From the NCBI RefSeq assembly GCF_002964705.1, contig NZ_PQCD01000033.1, positions 491,757 through 555,756 on the forward strand: DNA of 64,000 nucleotides, written 5' to 3'. Positions 45,916 through 55,620 of the stretch are shown piece after piece; position 1 is the first letter of the stretch, and every line of letters starts with the position of its first letter. The DNA comes from Pseudoalteromonas sp. T1lg75 (lineage in GTDB: Bacteria > Pseudomonadota > Gammaproteobacteria > Enterobacterales > Alteromonadaceae). The position numbers were made by a program, and so were the translations under genes. Below the pieces are notes generated by a model that was given only the letters and a program-made list of their open reading frames with translations, was not told where the DNA came from and did no database searches.

Positions 45916-47514
45916 TTAAGGTTGGTAATAGATTGGTGAGCCCGGGCCCACCGGCATACCGAGTACGAATACCCAAAGGTAGAACAAACACACCCAACCA
46001 ACGAAGAAGATCATGCTGTACGGCAGCATGGTCGCGACCAGGGTGCCTATGCCCATGTCCTTCTTGTATTTACAGGCCACCGCGAGTATCAGGCCGAAGT
46101 AACTCATCATGGGGGTGATCAGGTTGGTTACCGAGTCACCGATACGATAGGCCGCCTGAATGGTCTCCGGCGCGTAACCAATCAGCATCAGCATGGGCAC
46201 GAAAATAGGCGCGGTAACCGCCCATTGTGCCGATGAAGAGCCCAGGCTAAGGTTAACCAGCGCACACATGAGGATAAAGAATACAAACACTTCCGGACCG
46301 GTCAGGTTCAGGGCCTGCAATAACGCTGCGCCGTTAACGGCTAAGATGGTGCCCAGGTTGGTCCATTTAAAGAAGGCAACAAACTGGGCGGCGAAAAACA
46401 CCAGCACAATATACATGCCCATGGAGCCCATGCTCTTACTCATGGCATCAATGACATCGCGGTCATTTTTCATGGTGCCAACAACGCGGCCATACACAAA
46501 ACCAGGGATTGCGAAGGTAATAAAGATAATCACCACTATGCCCTTTAAGAAGGGTGAGCCCTTAATTTCGCCGGTGGCTTGGTGACGCAAAATGCCGTCA
46601 TCCGGAATAACGGTAAAGGCCAAGAGTACACCCAGGGCTAAGAAGGTAAGACCGGCCCATTTTAGACCGCTTTTTTCGCGTTGGCTGAGGTGCTCAATTT
46701 TGTTTTCGCCTAAATCGATACTGGCTTCACTTGGGTCGTATTTGCCCAGGCGCGGCTCAACAATCTTCTCGGTCACCCAGGTACCCAGGATGGCGATAAG
46801 GAATACCGAGACAAACATAAAGTAGTAGTTAGCTTCGGCGCCGACCTGATATTCCGGGTCGATCATTTGCGCCGCCGGGGTAGTAATACCGGCCAACAAG
46901 GGGTCTATGGTACCCAGTAACAGGTTGGCGCTGTAACCGCCAGATACACCAGCGAAGGCGGCTGCCAGACCGGCCAGTGGATGGCGCCCTAGACTATGGA
47001 AAATCATCGCCGCCAGCGGAATAAGTACTACGTAGCCAAGCTCGGAGGCGGTATTAGAGAGAATGGCCGCAAACACCACCATAAAGGTCACCAGGCGTTT
47101 AGAGGCGCCCATGACCATGCCACGCATGGCTGCAGAAAGCATACCCGAGTGCTCGGCCACGCTAACGCCTAACAGCGCAACCAGCACGGTACCTAAAGGC
47201 GCAAAGCCGGTAAAGTTAGTAACCAGGCCTTCGAAAATGCGTCTTAGGCCCTCGGCACTCATCAGGCTCACAACCTCGATAACGCCATCGGGATCGCGGC
47301 CTTTGGCACCCTCGGGGCGCGGGTCGATGGCACTCAGCCCTGCCCAGTCGGCGATGCCGCTGATAACCACGATGGCAACACAGAAAAGTGCAAATAATGT
47401 AATGGGGTGAGGGAGCAGGTTGCCGAGAAACTCGACGGTCGCGAGAAAGCGATTAAACCAGCCCTTTTGTTGTTCTTGTTGTTCCGGTACGGCGGAGGAT
47501 ACTGCCTTGGTCAT
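45916..47514 (-). CDS. AbgT-family transporter
   Basis: A 532-residue inner-membrane transporter with about eleven hydrophobic segments and helical hairpins. The length and segments such as LGYVVLIPLAAMIFHSLGRHPL and GSSSAQWAVTAPIFVPMLM (cited by key parts) match the AbgT family, whose members import p-aminobenzoyl-glutamate or export sulfonamides. No abgAB genes lie nearby, so the substrate is not settled. Monocistronic with its own terminator. Confidence 0.92.
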   Translation of the reverse strand: MTKAVSSAVPEQQEQQKGWFNRFLATVEFLGNLLPHPITLFALFCVAIVVISGIADWAGLSAIDPRPEGAKGRDPDGVIEVVSLMSAEGLRRIFEGLVTNFTGFAPLGTVLVALLGVSVAEHSGMLSAAMRGMVMGASKRLVTFMVVFAAILSNTASELGYVVLIPLAAMIFHSLGRHPLAGLAAAFAGVSGGYSANLLLGTIDPLLAGITTPAAQMIDPEYQVGAEANYYFMFVSVFLIAILGTWVTEKIVEPRLGKYDPSEASIDLGENKIEHLSQREKSGLKWAGLTFLALGVLLAFTVIPDDGILRHQATGEIKGSPFLKGIVVIIFITFAIPGFVYGRVVGTMKNDRDVIDAMSKSMGSMGMYIVLVFFAAQFVAFFKWTNLGTILAVNGAALLQALNLTGPEVFVFFILMCALVNLSLGSSSAQWAVTAPIFVPMLMLIGYAPETIQAAYRIGDSVTNLITPMMSYFGLILAVACKYKKDMGIGTLVATMLPYSMIFFVGWVCLFYLWVFVLGMPVGPGSPIYYQP

Positions 47515-47639
47515 ACCTTATTTATCCCTTGGAGTCACAAATGGGAGCAAAGATACCATTAATGGCCATTGGGATCATGGTGTTTCGGCAAATCCGCGCC
47601 TATAAGCGGTGAAATACGGGGAAAATGAGCATGGCGAAG

Positions 47640-47897
47640 TTAGGGCTCTTTGCCAATACTCAACAGCTTTTTCATAAAATCCGATTTGTTCTTGTCGCTT
47701 TGATAGTCGAGGTGATAGGTGTTATGAAAGCCAAAACGCAAGAGCACACCACTGCCTTGCAGATACAGGGTGTAACCATCGACATCGGAATAAGCGTATA
47801 GTCCCTGATAAAACTTGCCTTGCTCGGTTTGTTCACCATATTGTTGAATATGCTCGTAAGCGCGTAGCAGGATTTTACTGTCTATTTCATTTTTCAT
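47640..47897 (-). CDS. DUF3081 family protein
   Basis: An 85-residue soluble protein with GGAT before its ATG. The segments KNEIDSKILLRAYEHIQQYG and SDVDGYTLYLQ match the DUF3081 pattern common in Alteromonadales and Vibrionales. No function is known. It is a single gene, divergent from the RNase Z-like gene. Confidence 0.72.
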   Translation of the reverse strand: MKNEIDSKILLRAYEHIQQYGEQTEQGKFYQGLYAYSDVDGYTLYLQGSGVLLRFGFHNTYHLDYQSDKNKSDFMKKLLSIGKEP

Positions 47898-47994
47898 AAC
47901 GGATATCCGGCTTCTTTGTGGCCTAGGGTTAGTTATAATCTTTGGGCAAGTGACGTAAAAGTAAAGAGTTTAATTGAAAAATAGGAGTCAGCGT

Positions 47995-48960
47995 GTGCAG
48001 GTACAGGTATTGGGCAGCAGCTCGGGAACACCAACAAGAAGCCGAAATGTTTCCGCTTATGCCGTATTTCGTGACGATCAAAAGCCCTGGTATCTGGTCG
48101 ATTGTGGCGAGGCGACTCAGCACCAGATATTAAGAAGTAAGCTGTCGCTTTATCATCTTGAGGCGGTGTTTATTACCCATAAGCACGGCGACCACTGCTA
48201 CGGCTTACCCGGTTTAATCGCCTCGGCAGGTTTATCGGGACGTACCCAGACACTGCGCATCGTGGCGCCTGTAGAAGTGCTGGAGTTTGTCCGTGCCGCT
48301 ATGGCGATGAGTGAATGGACCTTGCCCTTTAATCTTGAGCTTGTAGATTTTGAGGCACTTAATAGGCAAACCTTTAGTTGGGTTGAGGTTCAAAGTTGCC
48401 CATTGCAACACAGGGTGCCAAGTTACGGCTTTAAATTTACGGAAACTCAGATCCCACGCAAGTTGGCTATTGACCGACTTCAAGCGCAGCACATAGCCAG
48501 TGGACCCCATTATAACCTGCTGCAGCGAGGTGAGGACGTTAGCTACCAAGGCAGGCTTTTATCTGCCGGTGACTACACCTATTTAGCCTGGCAGCCCAGG
48601 GTGATCATTATCTGTGGTGATAATGAAGCGCCCACTTGTTTAGACCCTGTGATTGCCGGTGTGCACCTGTTGGTTCATGAAGCCACCTTTTTGGCTACGG
48701 ACTTACGAAAGGTTGGCGTTCACACAGGCCACAGCGATGTACAGCGTGTCAGCGCCTATGCACAAGAACACAAACTGCCAGCCTTACTGCTTACCCACTT
48801 TAGTGCGCGTTATGCTCCGGGAGAGGGCATGAAGCCACTGTTCGTTGAGGCCAAGACCGAATATTCAGGTCGGCTTTTTTTGGCCACCGATGGCATGATA
48901 GTCGCGGTGGAGAAAAACGCCGAGGTGGTAGTGGTGCAAGCAGGGTTCAGTAAAGAATAA
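47995..48960 (+). CDS. rnz: RNase Z-like metallo-beta-lactamase-fold hydrolase
   Basis: A 321-residue hydrolase. The zinc motif is THKHGDH in VFITHKHGDHCYGLPGL, with later histidines in HRVPSYGF and LLTHFSARY as in RNase Z, which trims tRNA 3' ends. I choose GTG 47995 (VQVQVLGSSSG), seven bases after AGGAG; the TTG at 47974 would place the Shine-Dalgarno inside the gene. Length fits RNase Z/ElaC. A related phosphodiesterase activity is an alternative. Confidence 0.87.
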   Translation: MQVQVLGSSSGTPTRSRNVSAYAVFRDDQKPWYLVDCGEATQHQILRSKLSLYHLEAVFITHKHGDHCYGLPGLIASAGLSGRTQTLRIVAPVEVLEFVRAAMAMSEWTLPFNLELVDFEALNRQTFSWVEVQSCPLQHRVPSYGFKFTETQIPRKLAIDRLQAQHIASGPHYNLLQRGEDVSYQGRLLSAGDYTYLAWQPRVIIICGDNEAPTCLDPVIAGVHLLVHEATFLATDLRKVGVHTGHSDVQRVSAYAQEHKLPALLLTHFSARYAPGEGMKPLFVEAKTEYSGRLFLATDGMIVAVEKNAEVVVVQAGFSKE

Positions 48961-49428
48961 TAGGCTGAATTCTTAAGGGGTAAGGTATGGTCAAACTATC
49001 TGCATTTTTAATGCATGGATGCGGATGGTCATTTACGCTTCTATTGATTCAAAAAAGCCTTGCCTCATTAGGCAGTTAGCAGAGTTTTTGGGGCTCTTAT
49101 AATAGTTACACTGCAATTGTTTAAAAATCACACAATAAAAACAATAATCCAAGTAAATACAGTTGGTTATAGCGTATTGATTTTCACTTTTATGTCGGCT
49201 CTGTGGTGTGCTTAAAGAATGATGTATGGTTAGGCATGCACCCGTATTAAGAACAAAATCCAGCTAAATCCCCTGTTCAGTTGATGTTAATCGAGATTTT
49301 TATCTAAAAAAGGTCTTTTTTACGCATTTTTATCCTGAACGGCTTGTTCAGTTACAATTTTGTTCGTTTCTTGTCCATTGATTTATAAAAAGTTTCAAAA
49401 ATCGTCTAAAAAAAGATCAAATTCACCA
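48961..49428. other. AT-rich intergenic region before the riboswitch leader
   Basis: About 470 bases, AT-rich, with no sizeable gene. It holds a 30-codon reading frame (48987-49079) and a small hairpin TGCCT/AGGCA (49061-49074) that may mark the end of the RNase Z transcript. The rest shows nothing I can assign; it may carry upstream control sites of the protease. Confidence 0.5.
48987..49079 (+). CDS. Possible 30-residue small protein
   Basis: A short frame with a strong AAGGGG/AAGG ribosome-binding region right before its ATG. The product is mildly hydrophobic (WSFTLLLIQ) with one cysteine. It ends inside a small hairpin. It lies 26 bases after the RNase Z gene, so it could be a small translated tail of that transcript or chance. 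Confidence 0.25.
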   Translation: MVKLSAFLMHGCGWSFTLLLIQKSLASLGS

Positions 49429-49458
49429 TTGAGAATCTTCAAATCACCTTGTTAGAAT
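49429..49458 (+). promoter_or_regulatory. Sigma-70-type promoter of the riboswitch-protease transcript
   Basis: TTGAGA (49429-49434) and TAGAAT (49453-49458) are 18 bases apart. Transcription would begin near 49465, giving a leader of about 217 bases that holds a GGACC/GGTCC hairpin (about 49471-49485) and then the riboswitch. Confidence 0.6.
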
Positions 49459-49511
49459 GCGCCTTCGCTTGGACCCCAATGGTCCATGAAGTAAGATTCG
49501 AAAGCACTCTC

Positions 49512-49598
49512 GAAACGGCAAACATTACGAAATTAATGTACGCAAAATCACAGGCCCTAACTGATTTAGGCGGTGGGCAGCTGGGTTACCGAAAGAGG
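49512..49598 (+). promoter_or_regulatory. Cyclic di-GMP-I (GEMM-I) riboswitch
   Basis: The conserved GEMM-I core is present in order: GGCAAAC (49517-49523), a first stem CATTA/TAATG capped by a GAAA-type loop (CGAAA), ACGCAAA (49540-49546), a GGCCCTAA segment (49553-49560), and the closing GGCAGCTGGGTTACCG (49576-49591). This matches the Vibrio cholerae Vc2 layout closely, including the tetraloop that docks in the second stem. It lies about 90 bases before the GTG of a secreted metalloprotease. A further stem-loop around GAGCTC...GGGAGCT (about 49609-49655) could serve as the expression platform. Whether ligand turns the gene on or off cannot be told. Confidence 0.88.
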
Positions 49599-49681
49599 CG
49601 CGTTGATAGAGCTCGGTCATTGACTTAGTCACTGAACTGGGAGCTTTCGAAGTGATGTACAAACTTTGAGAGGTTCTAGTA

Positions 49682-52600
49682 GTGACTATAACGAAAGGCG
49701 TCGTAACGCCTAATAAACTTTCTTCTTCTGTTTTAAAAGCCTGTGGCCTAGGACTTTTGGCAACTACTTTGGGCTTTACCTCAAATAATCTTTTCGCTGC
49801 AAACGCCCAGGCGATGCAACACGGCCAGATATTCAAACAAGCGCAGGCCGACAATCAGGCCAGCACTCAAGCAAACAAAGCGCTATTAGAGCAACAAACC
49901 TTAGATCTTGCCGTTACCATGGGTGAGCTTCGTCGTGCCAACAAGGGCGCCACCAAGGGCGTAAAAGGCACTGACGCCGCCTTTGAACAACAGCTTCAAG
50001 AGCTCGTTTTAGAACGCCAGGCAAGCCAATACGCTTTGTTGCAACTTGATGCCAATGCTGCATTGCGCACCGTAATGCCAAAAGCCAAGCGTACCGGCAT
50101 GCCCGCTCATATCGAAGCCAAACTTGCTCAACAAGCCGAATTAGTGGGTGAACTGGAATTGGTTTATGAAGATTCAGAGCAACCGGGCCAAACTCGCCTA
50201 AGCTACTACCTAAGCACGGCAAACAAAAAGGTACAGCTATTTGTACCGAACAATATCGATACCCATTTATTGCAGTCGGGTGCCAAGGTGCGCGTTAAGG
50301 GCTGGCAATTTAATAATGGCGAGCAAGACAATACGCAAACGTCATTAGTACTTGGCGAAGAACAAAATAACTTAGAGGTGCTTGCCGCCGGTGGCGACAT
50401 TGAAAGCACCACAGCTTCTACTCAGGCCGCACTGACCGGCACCACGGGGGAGCAAAAAGTACTGGTACTGATGCTGAACTTCCAGGACAACGCAAGTGCC
50501 CGCCCTTGGACGGCGCAGGAAGTCGAAGACATGGTGTTTGGTCGTGTAAACGACTATTACAAGGAAGCCTCCTATGGCCAAACCTGGCTCACGGGTGATG
50601 TGCGTGGTTATTACACCATGCCAATCGATACGACCTGTGATTATTTTGGCATGGATAAGTATGCTCAACAGGTCGCCGAAGACAATGGTATCGATTTGAG
50701 CCAGTATCAACGCTTGGTCTATATGTTGCCGAAGAACCGCAGTTGTAGTTGGGAAGGCCAAGGCACTGTGGGTGGTTCGCCATCACGAGCTTGGGTCAAT
50801 GGCGAACTTAACCTCACGATTATCGGTCATGAGCTTGGCCATAATCTGGGTCTTAAGCACGCTAAAAGACTCAATTGCGGCGACGATGTGAATAATGACT
50901 TATGTAGTACTCTTACCTATGGCGATACCCTGGATATTATGGGTAAATCCGAGGGGCACTTTAATGTGTTCAATAAGGAGCGATTGGGCTGGTTAAAGGC
51001 AGGGCGCGGTGAAATCATTACCGCCGATGTGGATGGAAGCTATCAGCTGGAGCCTTATGAGCAAGCCTCACAAGGTCACGCCAAGGGCTTAAAGGTGCGT
51101 CGTGGTACCGATGCCAGCACGGGTGAGCCGCTTTACTACTACCTGGAATATCGTCAAGGCACAGGCTTCGATAGTTTTCTAGCCGGCAAGCCGGTCACCG
51201 AAGGCGTCTTGATGCATTACAACGAATCTAAATCAGATCTTAACAGCAGTATTTTGATGGATATGACCCCAGGTAGCTCTATTTATGATCTAGACGATGC
51301 CGCTCTGATCAGTGGTAAAAGCTATAGTGATGCCGAGGCTGGTGTCACCATCACCACCGAGTGGGCTAATAGCTCAGGCGTGGGTGTAAATATCAGCTAT
51401 TCAGCACAGCAAAGCTGTATTGCTGCGCAGCCAAGCATCGCGCTGGCGTCTAACAGCAGTGTTTGGGCTGCGCCGGGTGAAACCGTTTCTTATAGCGCGA
51501 CCTTAACCAATAACGACAGCGCCGAGTGTGGCAACAGCAATTACAGCGTTTCTGCGCAAGTACCGTCGGGTTGGAATGCAACGCAGCAATCGGTGAGCTT
51601 GGCGCCGGGTCAAAGTACGACGGTCAATGTCAGTGTAACTTCAAGCACAAGCGCCACAGATGGTTTCTATGATGTCGCTATCAATGGCGTGAATACCAGC
51701 GATAGCCGTTATCAAGCTAGCACCACTGCTTCTTATGTGGTGGAAGCGCCTGTGGCCGCCTGTGTATCGGCAAACCCGCAATGGACCTTGCTCAACAGCA
51801 GCGCTACCGAGGTAGTGGCGGGCACTGCGGTTACCTATCAGGGTACATTAACCAACAAGGACGATGCGAACTGCGCAGCTTCAACCTTTGATGTAAAGGC
51901 AAGCCTGCCTGCGGGTTGGAAAGCCACTAGCCCAAGTGTGAGCTTGGCTCCTGGCCAATCACAAACTTTGAACGTCAGCGTGACATCGGCTGCGGATGCC
52001 AATGCCGGTGTATATAACTTTAGCCTGGTTGCGCTAAACCGCGATAACGGTGGCTATCAGAGCTCGGCCGGTGCAACGTATCAGGTGGCAGCACCGGTAG
52101 CTAGTTGTCAATTAGCGGCACCAAAACTGAATGTGACAGATGCATTAGGCGCTGAAGTTGATGCGGGTACTGTGCAACGCTATAACGTAGAAATCACAAA
52201 CCAGAATCAGGATTGTGCCGATGCGACCTATAACTTGAGCGTTGCGACGCCAAGCGGCTGGAGTGCCAGCAACAGCTCGGTGACCCTGGCTAGTGGCACG
52301 ACTACGACGGTCAGTGTGAGCGTAATGTCACCGACTAGCGCCAATGCGGGCAGCTATAATTTGACCTTGACGGCTAAGGACGTAGCAAATACCGCCTACA
52401 GCAGCACCAGTACCTTGGTTTACCGTGTGGCGCAGCAGCAAAACAATGCCCCGGTAGCCAACAGTGACTCAGCAACGCTGACGTCGAAAACGGCCATTTA
52501 CATCAATGTGCTTGGCAACGACAAGGATATCGACGGCGATACCCTAGTGGTTAAGAGTGCGACTCAAGGTGCCAAAGGCAGTGTGCAGGTTCTAAGTGAT

Positions 52601-52762
52601 GGCCGTATTAAATATACGCCGGCGAAGAACTTTAAAAACGGTGATAGCTTTAGCTATACCATTAGTGATGGTCAATTACAGTCGTCCGCGACGGTGAACG
52701 TCACACTAAGCGGCGATGCTGGTAACGGCGGTGGTGGAAATAAGGGTAAGGGTAAGAACTAA
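49682..52762 (+). CDS. Secreted M11-like zinc metalloprotease with repeat domains
   Basis: A 1026-residue secreted protease. A signal peptide runs to about residue 40 (LLATTLGFTSNNLFAANA). A propeptide-like region follows, then the zinc motif HELGHNLGLKH (about 383-393), of metzincin type and closest to M11/gametolysin-like enzymes. Three tandem NEW3-like beta domains follow (from about residues 576, 692 and 806), each with PSGW...VSLAPGQS-type strands and a cysteine pair. A cadherin-like/Ig domain (about 920-1010; NDKDIDGD, calcium-type) and a Gly/Lys tail end it. GTG 49682 lies eight bases after GAGAGG. The gene is under a cyclic di-GMP riboswitch. Confidence 0.9.
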   Translation: MTITKGVVTPNKLSSSVLKACGLGLLATTLGFTSNNLFAANAQAMQHGQIFKQAQADNQASTQANKALLEQQTLDLAVTMGELRRANKGATKGVKGTDAAFEQQLQELVLERQASQYALLQLDANAALRTVMPKAKRTGMPAHIEAKLAQQAELVGELELVYEDSEQPGQTRLSYYLSTANKKVQLFVPNNIDTHLLQSGAKVRVKGWQFNNGEQDNTQTSLVLGEEQNNLEVLAAGGDIESTTASTQAALTGTTGEQKVLVLMLNFQDNASARPWTAQEVEDMVFGRVNDYYKEASYGQTWLTGDVRGYYTMPIDTTCDYFGMDKYAQQVAEDNGIDLSQYQRLVYMLPKNRSCSWEGQGTVGGSPSRAWVNGELNLTIIGHELGHNLGLKHAKRLNCGDDVNNDLCSTLTYGDTLDIMGKSEGHFNVFNKERLGWLKAGRGEIITADVDGSYQLEPYEQASQGHAKGLKVRRGTDASTGEPLYYYLEYRQGTGFDSFLAGKPVTEGVLMHYNESKSDLNSSILMDMTPGSSIYDLDDAALISGKSYSDAEAGVTITTEWANSSGVGVNISYSAQQSCIAAQPSIALASNSSVWAAPGETVSYSATLTNNDSAECGNSNYSVSAQVPSGWNATQQSVSLAPGQSTTVNVSVTSSTSATDGFYDVAINGVNTSDSRYQASTTASYVVEAPVAACVSANPQWTLLNSSATEVVAGTAVTYQGTLTNKDDANCAASTFDVKASLPAGWKATSPSVSLAPGQSQTLNVSVTSAADANAGVYNFSLVALNRDNGGYQSSAGATYQVAAPVASCQLAAPKLNVTDALGAEVDAGTVQRYNVEITNQNQDCADATYNLSVATPSGWSASNSSVTLASGTTTTVSVSVMSPTSANAGSYNLTLTAKDVANTAYSSTSTLVYRVAQQQNNAPVANSDSATLTSKTAIYINVLGNDKDIDGDTLVVKSATQGAKGSVQVLSDGRIKYTPAKNFKNGDSFSYTISDGQLQSSATVNVTLSGDAGNGGGGNKGKGKN

Positions 52763-52800
52763 TCCCTGTTCTACTTAAATAGTACTCAGGAGTAAACATA

Positions 52801-52836
52801 AAAAACAGCCGAGAAATTAACCTCGGCTGTTTTTAT
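52801..52836. terminator. Bidirectional terminator between protease and surface protein
   Basis: ACAGCCGAG (52805-52813) pairs with CTCGGCTGT (52822-52830), with T-runs on both strands. It ends the protease gene and the convergent gene at 52867. Confidence 0.93.
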
Positions 52837-52866
52837 ATTTTTATAAAGATACAGCGATTAATGCTC

Positions 52867-55236
52867 CTATTGAAGTGTGATCACTTGAATGCTAACTTGT
52901 GCTTCGTCCGTTGTACCAGCTGAGTCGGTAAGTACAGCCTCGATAGCTTTCAATCTGTTGATAGAAGCGGCATTCTCAAGATCAGGTTCCCATTCGATCG
53001 TGAAAGCACAGGTGTATTTCTCAGTTCCAGAGCCAGAGTACCCTAGTGCAGCATCTGTCATGCAAGGAAGATAGTCGGTACCAAGGTGTGAGCCGCCGTT
53101 GTTACGCAAAGTCAATTCACCCGTTTCAACAGGCGCGCTAAAGACTGATAGTTTGGTTAATGGATCTATACCATTCCAGATTGATAGAGCAGTAAGTTCG
53201 GCATTACGAATACCGCCGTTATTAACTTCAATTACAATTAACGAACTGGTGGCAAACCTCATACTCGCACTTGCATCAGCGGGCGTGAAGTTAACGGTTT
53301 CACTATCCATTGCCTCTACAGGCTGACCGTCTTCATCCGTACCGGCAATGGTTGCTATATTAGTATGCGGTGTACTAGGGGTACCTTGAATTCCCTTGGT
53401 GATGGTACAACTGGCGCTTTGGCCGGGGTCGAGAATAAAGCCGTTTAATGCTAATGCCGGATTTACAGGGTCAAAGCCTTCGGCGTCGGTGTCAGGGTGC
53501 TCCATGTCACCGTTGTTACCATCAATGCCGTCATTGAATCTATCCACCAAACATTCACCGGTGATATTGCCGAACTTAGTATCCATTAGGCTCATAAATT
53601 CAACGTAATCAACGCCAGCAGGATCAACACCGAACTCAAAGGTGTAATCAACATCACGGAATGCGGCTGGGTCGTCGCCCGTTTCTAAAACTTCATTAGG
53701 GTTGGCGGTTTTCACTAAATAGATATCTGAAGGAATATCATTGATAACCACGGTGGCGTCATTCGCGTGCTGTGCTTCATCGTTTTCATTGTCTACCGCC
53801 TTGGCGGTAACCACGTTGGTGTGTGAGGCAGGCATGCCTTCCGCTGAATTGTCAGAGGACTCATCTATAAACTCGGTAAAGCTACATTCATAAGCAAGGG
53901 TATTGGTAATCTCCACGCCTAGTGCGCAACTGCCATTACCATCCAGGTTTCCGAACATATCGTCATTGAGGTAGGTTAGGGTAACCGGTGAATCCCAGTC
54001 ATCAGAGGTGTTGGTGATCACTACTGTGTAGGTCACATCTGCTCCAGACTCAGGTACTTGATCCGGGTTGGCTGTTTTGCTAACCGTAATACTCGGAGGA
54101 AGGTTGGTGACATTCACCTGTTCAACATCACTACAGTCTTGGCCATCTGAGTCGCTTATTGTGGCTGGACATTGATCGTCGGTGACCGGATCGTCTTTTT
54201 CATCCCAAAGCAGCACTCTAATAACATCATTATAGAACTCTGGGCTTTGGTCATCGGGCAGATTGCTATCAACGATTTCCACGGTAAATTGACAGCTATA
54301 AGATCCGCTAGGAGCAATTTTACCGCCATCGGCCGGTTGCTCACAGTTGCTGTCGGTGAGGTAGACACCATCGGCTGCACCTGCAGGACCCGTTGCACCC
54401 CAAAGGTCTAGTGTGGTTTCATAACTGCCGTTAGCGCCTTCATCGACTAGGTCTTCAAGCGACTGGATATAGATTGAGGCGTTGGCGTTAGTGTTGGTGA
54501 AGCTAACCTTAAAAGTATATTCGCCTCCCGGCTCGGTGTGCGTATTGGAGCTAAGCAACTCTTTTTCGATTGCTACGGGATCCGGTTTAATAAAGACATC
54601 GATGTCGAAGGTATCGCAGCGACACTTGGATGGGGTACCAGGCGCGGCTGGGTCTGCTTCGGAACAATCGGCACCATCTTTGTTATGCCAAGCCATACAA
54701 TAGTTAAACTCAGCCTTGCCCGAATTGTCGTCGTCGCGACAAAACATGGTAATGGTTTCATCTTCATACACATGAGTTGCATCGAAACCTCTGGCCTTAC
54801 TGATGTCGGCACAGACATCCTGACCTTCTTCAAGATCGACCCCTGGCCCGTCAGTATGTCGACCGAGAAGGATAGAGCACTCGTTGTTGGGATCCGAATC
54901 CTGCGCACTCCAATTGCCTTCGGGTAAATAAACGGAATAGTCATATCGCTCATTGGCGGTGGTGGTAATGATTACATCGGCTGTAAATTCGAATTCCTGG
55001 CCGAGTACACATTCAACAGTTCCGCCAGAGTCGTCAACAATTACCTCACTGACCCTAACATCATTGGCGGTACAGTTAAGATCAAACCCCGCTTGCTCGG
55101 CCATACAGGCTTGGTCAACTTTTTGCGGGAAGAAGGATGCGTGTGCGGGTGTGGTGCTAATGCCATATAGGCTGGCGCTGCTTATCAGGGCGACACCCAG
55201 GGCTCTGACAAGCTGCTTACAGTTAAATCGTTTCAT
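52867..55236 (-). CDS. Cysteine-rich DUF11-like secreted surface protein
   Basis: A 789-residue secreted protein from ATG 55236 (MKRFNC), eight bases after GAGG. A signal peptide ends PAHA. The mature protein is acidic with several DUF11-like repeats (for example SITVSKTANPDQVPESG and DIYLVKTANPNEVLETG), each of the conserved KTANP-V-E-G form. I count 20 cysteines in the mature part, mainly in the first 250 residues, so it should be rich in disulfides. No sorting signal or barrel is seen. It is probably a surface or matrix protein. A sigma-54 promoter lies upstream. Confidence 0.83.
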   Translation of the reverse strand: MKRFNCKQLVRALGVALISSASLYGISTTPAHASFFPQKVDQACMAEQAGFDLNCTANDVRVSEVIVDDSGGTVECVLGQEFEFTADVIITTTANERYDYSVYLPEGNWSAQDSDPNNECSILLGRHTDGPGVDLEEGQDVCADISKARGFDATHVYEDETITMFCRDDDNSGKAEFNYCMAWHNKDGADCSEADPAAPGTPSKCRCDTFDIDVFIKPDPVAIEKELLSSNTHTEPGGEYTFKVSFTNTNANASIYIQSLEDLVDEGANGSYETTLDLWGATGPAGAADGVYLTDSNCEQPADGGKIAPSGSYSCQFTVEIVDSNLPDDQSPEFYNDVIRVLLWDEKDDPVTDDQCPATISDSDGQDCSDVEQVNVTNLPPSITVSKTANPDQVPESGADVTYTVVITNTSDDWDSPVTLTYLNDDMFGNLDGNGSCALGVEITNTLAYECSFTEFIDESSDNSAEGMPASHTNVVTAKAVDNENDEAQHANDATVVINDIPSDIYLVKTANPNEVLETGDDPAAFRDVDYTFEFGVDPAGVDYVEFMSLMDTKFGNITGECLVDRFNDGIDGNNGDMEHPDTDAEGFDPVNPALALNGFILDPGQSASCTITKGIQGTPSTPHTNIATIAGTDEDGQPVEAMDSETVNFTPADASASMRFATSSLIVIEVNNGGIRNAELTALSIWNGIDPLTKLSVFSAPVETGELTLRNNGGSHLGTDYLPCMTDAALGYSGSGTEKYTCAFTIEWEPDLENAASINRLKAIEAVLTDSAGTTDEAQVSIQVITLQ

Positions 55237-55441
55237 AATCATGACCTCAGTCAATCGTTAATTTTGATTAAACCTCATGTAAGTCCATCACTTTTAACTG
55301 CGGAATAAGACATCATTTCGATAAAAGTGAGTACTTTCCTTTACTACAGATTTCGGCGTTTTTGCCGTGTTTAGCTACTGTCTATGGCAGTCCATATTTA
55401 AGTGGTGTCCATAGCGCAGAACCTTATCTGGTAGCGATATG

Positions 55442-55457
55442 AGCAAGCATTGCGCCA
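55442..55457 (-). promoter_or_regulatory. Sigma-54 promoter of the surface protein gene
   Basis: On the minus strand TGGCGCAATGCTTGCT carries the -24 GG and -12 GC of sigma-54 promoters with the required ten bases between, and matches TGGCAC-N5-TTGC at all but one base. Transcription would start near 55430, about 195 bases before the ATG at 55236. Confidence 0.7.
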
Positions 55458-55519
55458 ATGTTTTATATGTATGTTTTTAAACGATTTTGTTGTATTTTTC
55501 GCTTTTTTCTGGAGGTGGG

Positions 55520-55537
55520 TGTTTCACAGATGTAACA
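55520..55537. promoter_or_regulatory. Palindromic activator-like site 1
   Basis: TGTTTCACAGATGTAACA has TGTTnCA-N4-TGnAACA dyad symmetry. It lies about 100 bases upstream of the inferred sigma-54 start, the usual place for an enhancer-binding activator. The VpsR-like gene at 56679 is the nearest candidate. Confidence 0.5.
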
Positions 55538-55620
55538 CTGTGCGCAAAAAAGCAGCAGTTAAAATCTTGGAGGTGATAGATTAATTTAAATAATATCAAT
55601 CAGTTAATTATATTTTGGTG

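Noticed and set aside
54172-54927. Plus-strand frames inside the DUF11-like gene
   Set aside because: No ribosome-binding sites; the minus-strand frame has a signal peptide, repeats and a terminator.
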